DNA of 64,000 bases from Scolanthus callimorphus. Taxonomy: Eukaryota > Cnidaria > Anthozoa > Actiniaria > Edwardsiidae. The notes below the pieces were generated by a model, which did not search any database, was not told the DNA's origin, and saw only the letters and a program-made list of their open reading frames with translations. The stretch covers positions 1 through 64,000 of the forward strand of contig JAWWUD010000218.1 of the NCBI GenBank assembly GCA_033964015.1, in the 5' to 3' direction. Of the stretch, positions 56,118 through 64,000 are shown in pieces (within the stretch, counting starts at the first letter, position 1; every line of letters begins with the position of its first letter). The position numbers were made by a program, and so were the translations under genes.

Positions 56118-59100
56118 CTGAAAGAAGACACGTGTTTCTGAGTCTAGTTTGGTCTGTACTACTATATCTGTCATATGAAACCATTGCTTGATAAATGCGG
56201 CAGGATTCCATAAATAAGAATACCCAGAGCTCCCCGGCTCTTCACCTCGCAGGAGAGGCTCTAGTCACAGCTACTGACGATTACAGAACCGTTGAGACAA
56301 GATCTGCGCATTCTCCAACCTTCAAAATCAACAAAGGTCCTAAAATGGTTGTCAGCATAGCCTCCCTGCGAGGTGACGAGCCAGATGCGGGGAGCACTGG
56401 GTAAGAGATAAGAAATACAGCATATTTACCTACATGTAATTACTGTAATGGTCAATTCCAGGTCAATTCCAGAACCACCAACCTATGAGAGCGCACACTA
56501 TGACCGCTAGTCGATCACCGTTTACTTCATCAGAAACCTCCATTATCACATTTTGGTAGGCGTCCAAGGCACAAGGGTAGATAAACTATCCCGCGAGAAT
56601 TAGTTGATATGGTTATAGCATGTCCCTTCGCACTGCACGCGTTAAACCCAACATTCTCACCCTCAAAGTACTCATTTCCCGTTTAAATTCAAAATCCACA
56701 GTACCCTTCCTGGATAGCTCGTTTCATAGCAACGCACGTACTTTCAAAGGTAAGTAAATAAATCGACTGCGCGCTGGGTTAATTTGACAATTAATTTGCA
56801 ATTTAGAAGTATTTGTGCACCACTGGCTACACCAATGTTTCATGGAGTTGTCACCACAAATAGATCAATTGTTGTTCACTAAAAAGCGAGACATTGCGTC
56901 ACGCCCACTTAGGGAATATCACAATCTACAGCCGAGATAAAGCACGTTTCGTATGACTGAAAAAGTGACGTTTCTCCCGTGACGTGTCCGCGCCATAGTA
57001 TTACAGTTCCGTATTTTGATTGGTTGATCACTCATTTCGTATGTCCTGTTTGGCTAAATGTTCTCGCGAAGGCGAGGTTCCGTATCGTCCGTGCGTTTTC
57101 ACAGTCATACGAAAACTGCTCTAGTTGATAACTGCTCTACCTTATAAAGCGTTCCACAAGGTCGGGTTTTGGAGAGCCGGTTCTCTGTACCGCTATAAGT
57201 GTGGCTAGGATCATACCAGACAAGTAAGCAATGATGCCAATCACTGTGTACAGGTGTTCGTCGGCATGTTTGATAAGGTCTAGCAAGGGAAACACCACGA
57301 GGGGGACAAAACGGACCGTTTTCGCCAACAATGGAATGCACTGAGAAAAAAAAAGAGAACATTCTATAATCCATCGATTGTGCTTTGATAAGAAAAGGGC
57401 GGGTCGTGCGTGCGTGCATGTGTGGGTGGGCGTTAGTTCGTTATATTTTTCTAACAGATGGCCCTTGTTGTTAACTGTATGACGCGGACTGAAGATGGTC
57501 ACTCCTGCGTATGGTCACTCCCTCTGGATCACGATTTGTGTAATGCATATGAGAAACGGCATCACCATTCTCACCCTGATCCAAATATTCTCGCCCTGAC
57601 CCCCTCCCCTACACCGGTATTACCATACCCACCCTGATCCAAATACTCTCGCCTTGACCCCCCTCCAATACACCGGCATTACATACCCACCCTGATCCAA
57701 ATACTCTCGCCTTGACCCCCCTCCAATACACCGGCATTACCATACCCACCCTGATCCAAATACTCTCGCCTTGACCCCCCTCCCCTACACCGGTATTACC
57801 ATACCCACCCTGATCCAAATACTCTCGCCTTGACCCCCTCCCCTACACCGGTATACCATACCCACCCTGATCCAAATACTCTCGCCTTGACCCCCCTCCC
57901 CTACACCGGTATTACCATACCCACCCTGATCCAAATACTCTCGCCTTGACCCCCTCCAATACACCGGCATTACCATACCCACCCTGATCCAAATACTCTC
58001 GCCTTGACCCCCCTCCCCTACACCGGTATTACCATACCCACCCTGATCCAAATACTCTCGCCTTGACCCCCCCCCCTACACCGGTATTACCATACCCACC
58101 CTGATCCAAATACTCTCGCCTTGACCCCCCTCCCCTACACCGGTATTACCATACCCACCCTGATCCAAATACTCTCGCCTTGACCCCCCTCCCCTACACC
58201 GGTATTACCATACCCACCCTGATCCAAATACTCTCGCCTTGACCCCCTCCCCTACACCGGTATTACCATACCCACCTGATCCAAATACTCTCGCCTTGAC
58301 CCCCCTCCCTACACCGGTATTACCATACCCACCCTGATCCAAATACTCTCGCCTTGACCCCCCTCCCCTACACCGGTATTACCATACCCACCTGATCCAA
58401 ATACTCTCGCCTTGACCCCCCTCCCCTACACCGGTATTACCATACCCACCCTGATCCAAATACTCTCGCCTTGACCCCCCTCCCCTACACCGGTATTACC
58501 ATACCCACCCTGATCCAAATACTCTCGCCTTGACCCCCTCCCCTACACCGGTATTACCATACCCACCCTGATCCAAATACTCTCGCCTTGACCCCCCTCC
58601 CCTACACCGGTATTACCATACCCACCCTGATCCAAATACTCTCGCCTTGACCCCCTCCCCTACACCGGTATTACCATACCCACCCTGATCCAAATACTCT
58701 CGCCTTGACCCCCCTCCAATACACCGGCATTACCATAACCACCCTGATCCAAATACTCTCGCCTTGACCCCCCTCCAATACACCGGCATTACCATAACCA
58801 CCCTGATCCAAATACTCTCGCCTTGACCCCCTCCCCTACACCGGCATTACCATACCCACCCTGATCCAATACTCTCGCCTTGACCCCCCTCCCCTACACC
58901 GGTATTACCATACCCACCCTGATCCAAATACTCTCGCCTTGACCCCCCTCCCCTACACCGGTATTACCATACCCACCCTGATCCAAATACTCTCGCCTTG
59001 ACCCCCCTCCCCTACACCGGTATTACCATACCCACCCTGATCCAAATACTCTCGCCTTGACCCCCTCCCTACACCGGTATTACCATACCCACCCTGATCC

Positions 59101-62100
59101 AAATACTCTCGCCTTGACCCCCTCCCCTACACCGGTATTACCATACCCACCCTGATCCAAATACTCTCGCCTTGACCCCCCTCCCCTACACCGGTATTAC
59201 CATACCCACCCTGATCCAAATACTCTCGCCTTGACCCCCCTCCCCTACACCGGTATTACCATACCCACCCTGATCCAAATACTCTCGCCTTGACCCCCCT
59301 CCCCTACACCGGTATTACCATACCCACCCTGATCCAAATACTCTCGCCTTGACCCCCCTCCCCTACACCGGTATTACCATACCCACCCTGATCCAAATAC
59401 TCTCGCCTTGACCCCCCTCCCCTACACCGGTATTACCATACCCACCCTGATCCAAATACTCTCGCCTTGACCCCCCTCCCCTACACCGGTATTACCATAC
59501 CCACCCTGATCCAAATACTCTCGCCTTGACCCCCCTCCCCTACACCGGTATTACCATACCCACCCTGATCCAAATACTCTCGCCGTCGTACAATGTTCTA
59601 TCCATAGGCACAGATGCCCCCATCGCTAATCCCGTCATGGCGATAGTAGGGCTAGCCACCTCCATGTTAGTCTGTAGCTCACCCATGCGCTTAGCAAGAG
59701 CCCCTGCCGATATTAGCATGGCTTCAGTCACTTTCACGTGGTGTGCTGTCAGCCTATGTTGAACTGAGAGGTTGGGTACGTCTCTCGTGGGTCAATACTC
59801 TCGATACCATCCGGAGAAAAGAGCAGCAAATCGTACGATGCACTCTGCAAATACATTTTGAGTGTCCATTATTTTCTTACTTTCCTCGTGTGAGGCTCAT
59901 TTCCCTTTTCGTCGATCCCTTTTCGGTTGGTAAATCTCGGCGGGAGGGGTATACTCTCTATGTTGTTTAGGTGGGGATACCCATCGGAATTAGTTGACCC
60001 AAAAAAGGATACGCTTTTTTACCTGACAATAATTTTACAAATCCCCTGCGCAATGGATACTATATTTCAATGGAATCAAGTTTCCGGGTGAATACCCCAA
60101 CATTGGACGGTAACCGGCCCTTTACCCTGGAGACTAGAGGCTGGGTTTTTTCCCGTTTCGCGTATTAAAATAGTCTTTTCAGATAGTATGACATTACGAA
60201 AGGTGCAGAAAGAACACTTGGTTAGAGTAGCCAACCTTAGCGGTATATCTCCACTCGTTCACTGTAATGTTGGATATGAGACGAGGTGACACTTGTGTCA
60301 GGTCAGCTAATGTCAGCGATCTTCTCTCCAAGGGTCGTTTGTCAGGAAGCCGTGTCCTGCAGGGCAGTGCATAGCGACAGAGCTCTAAGAGCCCTATACC
60401 TCGGCACCCGCATGATCCTGCGCTTGTAGGATGTGAAAAGGACCGTTGCATTCGCCATCTGGGGAGTACAAGAATGACAACTCAGCAACAATAGAGCAAT
60501 AGAGTGTCCTTATGGGATGTCAGCTTTAATGTATACTCGCGCTGCATGTCTATAAATGAGTGAGAGTTGGGGAGTAGTGAGTGAGAGTTGGCAAAGTAGT
60601 ACAAGAAACAACATGTGATGGGAAAAGGTTGTCTCGTAAAATGTTCTCTCTCTCTGGTGGTCTGCCATAAGGCAGGTCCGGACCCTATAGAAACCTACTC
60701 TCAGCCCGTCTCTTGACTCGCTCGTAGGAGCCCTCCTGCCGCTTTACAAAATCCAGCATGCCACATCTTGACTTCTTCTACCCGGAGGCCTCTTGCCCTC
60801 CACTCTTCCTTCGAGCATTAAAACTAGCAAGTCTCCGTGTCGGAGGGTGTGCCCGAGCAATGCTTTCTGTCTTATTCGAATGTATCAACCATCGATCTTT
60901 CTTCCCCTACCCCCCTTAATACTTCTTCATTGGAGACTTTGTCTGACCATATGGCTACTACAACAGCCGCGCTGCATAGCACGTCAAAGTATCACCTCTC
61001 CCTTGCGCCCGATTGCGCCATATTTCGTTAACATTAATTTCATACTTTCTTTTTAAATCTTTGTATGCAAAATTTTAAGCTTATCTATCAAAATCCGGCT
61101 CCAAACTTAGAAATCACATTTCATTTCTGTCTGAGTGAACACTACTGATATACATGCATACCTTGTGTACGTAAACGCCGCAGTCTGCTGTAGCAAATGA
61201 GCGGTAGGTGAAATCCAGATAAAAATCCCGCTGATGCAAAGCCCAAAATCAAAGTTCTCGTGGTTGTAGGGTATGTTGAATATCGGCCGTGCGTACACCC
61301 TCCAGTACGTGATGAACGAGTACCAGTACATGAAGATCATGAACAGCACCTTGGACCTCATCATCGGAAAATCACCCAGAATATAAGGGAGGCCGGTACG
61401 AATAGGATCTTCAGCCAGAAGGGGAAGCGTGTCAGGAACAGGAAGTTAATCCAAGGAGCAAACGACAGGTAGAATATGACACCCAGGAGAACAGCAAACA
61501 GTCGAACATAGCCCTTGAAGAAACAAAGACAAAATGTAAAAAAAAGATTATAGATGTAAGGGCAAACAGTAATGAAGCGCATCATCTATATGTCACTTCA
61601 CAGTTACAAGTAAGCAGACTCTAATGCGGCAAAGAAAACTTTATACTCGAGTTTCACGTAACTAGTCAATTACTCCGGCCATGGGTATGTACTAAATGAC
61701 GCATTCTCGGCGATAGTGGACAGAGACAGCCTGGCTCTCGTTTGGTCGAGACGCGCCAGATGTTTTCTCAGGCTTCAATGTCAGTGTTAGTTCTAAGGTG
61801 AACACAACGTGATGTGGGTGCACTACCGCCACAGAGGTACACAACAAACGTCCTCGCTCCCCTAAACTGCTAAGTAGCAAACATTCTAGGTGGTCCTTAC
61901 AGCCGATTGTTTTGAGCCCCCCCCCCCCCCCCCCCTTTGAGCGTTTTACCCTAACAGTTCGCACTTTACGTTTGAACGTTTCAAAGTTGCGTTGTGAGAC
62001 AAAAAGTCGGACGTTTCCAAGGGCAACCGCCATGTGTATTTTTCATTGACCAATCAGAGAGGACAGAACACTTTGGTTCGCCATAGTAACGTCTCGTTCC

Positions 62101-63364
62101 ATCCTAGAAACGCAACTTTCAAACGTTCAACATAACGTGCGAACTGTTAAGGTAAAACGCTCAAACGCAATCGGCTGTAAGACCGGGAAAAATGTTTCAA
62201 GCGACTTTGAGAAATGGAGGAAGTTCTCTCCGGGAGGAAGACTAACCTTTACTGTTCCGTGGATGCGTTTCGAGATAATATACAAGATAACAAAGCCCAC
62301 TCCTGTGCTTGTGAACAAGGCATTACGGTAAGCTATCAGCGCATCACCCTTCTCTTTGCAATCTATTTGACTATTCGTGCAGAGGTCCTGGAAACAAAAA
62401 GAAGACATAATCATCGATTTGTAAAATGCTCGAATAGTAGATGCACGAACGGCGTTGCATATTCCGCGCTATAATTACACTCAACCTTCCCATCGTGTAC
62501 TGCATTTAAATAGTTGTCCCTTGTATTATCCTAGCATACACACTCACCTCTAGCCGGCTCGTGTGTATACCGTTGCGTTATAATGAAACCCGTCATCCTC
62601 ACCTTTCCTCTAATGATGTCTCCAAGGATATATTCGACACAGAATGCCAGTGGGTAAGCATAGGGTGCCCAGATGAGCACTGGCAACACAATACTGGTCA
62701 TAGTTACTAGCAAAGTAAACAACACCAGGTCCAACATCCCTGGCAAGGTGAGCGCCAGTCACAATAAAAGTTGATGCGCCCGCGGATGTGCTCAAAAAAT
62801 TCCTGGAAAAAAGGAAAGGAAAATATTTTCTTACAAACAAGTGTCTGTTGGCTTTCAAACTCGTGAGGCCTCATCATAGACGATTCAGTGGATAATTGGA
62901 TGTTCTGTCACGGGTGCTTTTTCCATTTTCGTAAATACGCGTGCAAGAAAAGGCCGCGGACGAGACCTGTTTTGCTATCGCGTGATTGACAATTTCTCTC
63001 TGTTTTTACGAACCCTCCGAACGCCCCTAGCCTAGGGGCCTGGAATATGTAATTACGTCCTTTAGGTTGCTGCAATAGTTACTAATTGTACCAATTACCT
63101 TATGCCAGACGGGATCATCTCTGTTTCCATTCCTCACTTTCCAGTCCAAGTACGAGACGCCGGTAAAGCCACCCCCAGAGACAGTGCTGATATAATCAAT
63201 GGAAGCCGACTTCTGTAGCAGACGCCGTAAGACACCTGAGCAAAACGCAGCTGAGCGTATTCCGCCGCCAGAAAATGCAAGGCCCGTGGTCCTGCCCGCG
63301 GTAACGTGTGCAGGCTTCTCTTCCATTGGATAAACCATGAAGCCCTTGGGACGTTTGTCAATCG
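55334..63364 (-). CDS. Membrane patatin-like acyl hydrolase, 8 exons seen, ends missing
   Basis: Patatin-like enzymes hydrolyse acyl lipids with a Ser-Asp dyad. The first visible exon has the oxyanion loop GLAFSGGGIRSAAF and the nucleophile block ISTVSGGGFTG. The last has LELSDGGHFENLG, with the catalytic Asp in DGG, and ends with HSTLNQLFTPSTFTAYHREGYRAC. Between them lie hydrophobic exons (MLDLVLFTLLVTMTSIVLPV; LFAVLLGVIFYLSF; VIGIIAYLSGMILATLIAV), so the serine and Asp parts are separated by membrane segments. Phases of all exons agree if one base is restored in each of exons 62603-62802, 61162-61513, 59564-59844 and 55334-56117. About 783 residues are covered. The architecture recalls long bacterial patatin-like membrane proteins; the introns rule out contamination. 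Start and last exon are not identified. Confidence 0.85.
56223..56401. mobile_element. MITE with CCCAGAGCTCCCC ends
   Basis: CCCAGAGCTCCCCGGCTC and, in reverse complement, CCCAGTGCTCCCCGCATC; TA on both sides. A half copy lies at 17655-17830. In the intron before the last patatin-like exon. Confidence 0.65.
56410..57140. other. Patatin-like intron, unassigned
   Basis: No exon or structured repeat recognised. Confidence 0.3.
57141..57340 (-). CDS. Patatin-like gene, membrane exon 3
   Basis: CIPLLAKTVRFVPLVVFPLL, then LYTVIGIIAYLSGMILATLI to LVERFI; acceptor after a T-rich tract, donor GTAGAG. Confidence 0.85.
57573..59584. repeat. 58-60-bp minisatellite, about 34 copies, at an exon boundary
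   Basis: On the + strand the unit is CCCTGATCCAAATACTCTCG, CCTTGACCCCCCTCCCCTAC, ACCGGTATTACCATACCCAC. Two variants differ at CCCCTACACCGGTATT versus CCAATACACCGGCATT. On the - strand the unit starts with the last codons of the upstream exon (GESIWIR) and continues over the splice donor, so each copy repeats a GTGGGT site. The most distal copy (57561-57590) has GTGAGA. Confidence 0.93.
59564..59844 (-). CDS. Patatin-like gene, exon running into the minisatellite
   Basis: SASYDLLLFSPDGIESIDPR to FNIG, one base lost at the GG 59753-59754, then AHHVKVTEAMLISAGALAKR to DGESIWIR. The last 21 bp are the first part of the first minisatellite unit. Donor GTGGGT at 59563 fits phase 0; GTAATA nine bases on also does. 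Confidence 0.8.
59845..60235. other. Patatin-like intron, unassigned
   Basis: No element recognised. Confidence 0.3.
60236..60356 (-). CDS. Patatin-like gene, fifth visible exon
   Basis: TRLPDKRPLERRSLTLADLT to ISNITVNEWRYTAK; the NxTVNEW block is usual in this family. Donor GTTGGC. Confidence 0.82.
60357..61161. other. Patatin-like intron, unassigned
   Basis: Contains a short GAGTGAGAGTTGG duplication at 60560-60600 and sequence of uncertain origin. No exon recognised. Confidence 0.3.
61162..61513 (-). CDS. Patatin-like gene, membrane exon 2
   Basis: GYVRLFAVLLGVIFYLSF to LIFW, one base lost at the GGG 61375-61377, then DFPMMRSKVLFMIFMYWYSF and ISPTAHLLQQTAAFTYT. Length 352 where phase needs 353. 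Confidence 0.85.
61896..62181. mobile_element. MITE with about 80-bp inverted ends and a C-run expansion
   Basis: CTTACAGCCGATTG and TTTGAGCGTTTTACC at the left pair with the right end (GGTAAAACGCTCAAACGCAA, CAATCGGCTGTAAG). In the left arm a 19-C run (61917-61935) lies where the right arm has none. It fills much of the intron between the two exons around it. Confidence 0.75.
62247..62387 (-). CDS. Patatin-like gene, third visible exon
   Basis: 47 codons, DLCTNSQIDCKEKGDALIAY to YIISKRIHGTVK; phase 0 at both ends, donor GTTAGT. Confidence 0.85.
62603..62802 (-). CDS. Patatin-like gene, membrane exon 1
   Basis: EFFEHIRGRINFYCDWRSPC, one base lost at the GGG 62738-62740, then MLDLVLFTLLVTMTSIVLPV to ILGDIIRGK. 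Length 200 where phase needs 201. Confidence 0.85.
63099..63364 (-). CDS. Patatin-like gene, catalytic-serine exon
   Basis: From acceptor TTTTAGTTGTAG: IDKRPKGFMVYPMEEKP, then FSGGGIRSAAF and TVSGGGF, to DDPVWHK; donor GTAATT. It enters in phase 1, so an upstream exon exists beyond 63365. Confidence 0.88.
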
Positions 63365-64000
63365 CTACAACTAAAAGGGGGAACTACATCAAATGCCATC
63401 ACACTCTTGTACAGGACCTGGGCACCGCCAAGTATTGTCCATAAGTGACAAGTTTATATCACCTTCGAACTAGACCAAATCGGGTGTTTTCAGCTTGTTG
63501 CCGTTGCTGTCATTTTTTCTCACTCGACCGAGAACTAACAAACGTATCCACCCAAAAGAATCATCGCATGATCTGAAGTTCACATGTATTCAAGTTGAAG
63601 CCACCCCAGAAAAGTTTGTGTTCTGGTTCATTTTTCCTCGAAATTTAAATTTACGCTTACAAGCTCGAAAATATTAATTCGAAGTTCCTTATCGCGCGGT
63701 AACTCAGAAAAAAATTCTGAGTGATTGATGACGGCGGCGGAAGCCTTTCACAGACAATTCGTATTTCCTCACCACTAGGAACGAATCATAATAACGAGAA
63801 GAAGTTGAGGTTTCCTAAATACGCTTTCTAGAAAATAAAGACTATTACTTACTTACTTAAATAAACAAACGTATGAGAATGTACTAAACCAATGTATCCG
63901 TGCGATACGACTTCTTACAGTATGTATACAGAATATAATACCGATTTGTTTCACCGTTATGTCATTGAATTTTTATTACTTGAAGAGATTAAATGGCATT
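63365..64000. other. Window end, unassigned
   Basis: Upstream exon(s) of the patatin-like gene should lie here or beyond; none is recognised. Confidence 0.3.

Noticed and set aside
57609..58051. Glycine-rich repeat proteins on the - strand
   Set aside because: They are readings of the 60-bp minisatellite inside an intron, broken by length variants.
57573..59584. CRISPR-like look of regular repeats
   Set aside because: Units are contiguous with no unique spacers, and the context is an animal intron. The same applies to the 128-bp arrays.
55334..63364. Bacterial contamination as source of the patatin-like gene
   Set aside because: Exons join in phase over canonical GT-AG introns that contain MITEs like those elsewhere in the window.

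Overview
This is a nuclear window from an animal genome: genes are split by GT-AG introns, and mobile elements fill most of the sequence. The repeat repertoire (TAA-flanked MITEs with GTCCACACTA ends, CR1/L2-type LINEs, BEL/Pao-type gag genes, integrase fragments, arrays of a TGACGTCA palindrome) fits an anthozoan cnidarian such as a stony coral. That placement is inference; nothing here names the species.

Two host genes can be rebuilt exon by exon, and they point tail to tail. (1) EXOSC9 (RRP45), the exosome RNase PH-like subunit, runs on the + strand from 19840 to 51928 in 15 exons. It gives about 462 residues once one base missing from exon 9 is allowed for. Intron 4 alone is 14.4 kb and holds a LINE, a gag-only LTR element and three arrays of the 128-bp palindrome module. 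(2) A multi-pass membrane patatin-like acyl hydrolase runs on the - strand from 63364 to 55334. Eight exons are visible, about 783 residues, with the terminal exons missing. Its oxyanion loop and serine lie in the first visible exon and its DGG motif in the last; membrane segments lie between. A 2-kb, about 34-copy minisatellite sits exactly on one of its exon-intron boundaries.

Layout. 1-2045: decayed retroelement gag, - strand. 2570-4034: TTAA-flanked DNA element. 4617-5275: decayed integrase, cut off by an array of CRE-type palindromes. 6060-8198: tandem repeats, including a GGATAG minisatellite that flips orientation. 8397-10035: decayed transposase-like gene split by a 625-bp insertion with an 8-bp target duplication. 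11275-11672: cysteine-rich CXC-like fragment. 11904-12030: 127-bp poly-G tract. 14996-19749: two 0.84-kb inverted arms, the second ending 90 bp before the EXOSC9 start codon. 19840-51928: EXOSC9 with its TE-rich introns. 52980-55200: LINE fragment, palindrome modules and a short irregular repeat. 55334-63364: the patatin-like gene. 63365-64000: nothing recognised.

Two cross-cutting observations. Every frameshift I could place (host genes, LINE, integrase, gag; at least 13) is the loss of one base, usually in a short mononucleotide run, which suggests deletion-biased assembly errors. The TGACGTCATCGATGACGTCA module occurs at six places in at least two families with the same 128-bp period and motif order, and one copy sits inside a clearly transposed insert.
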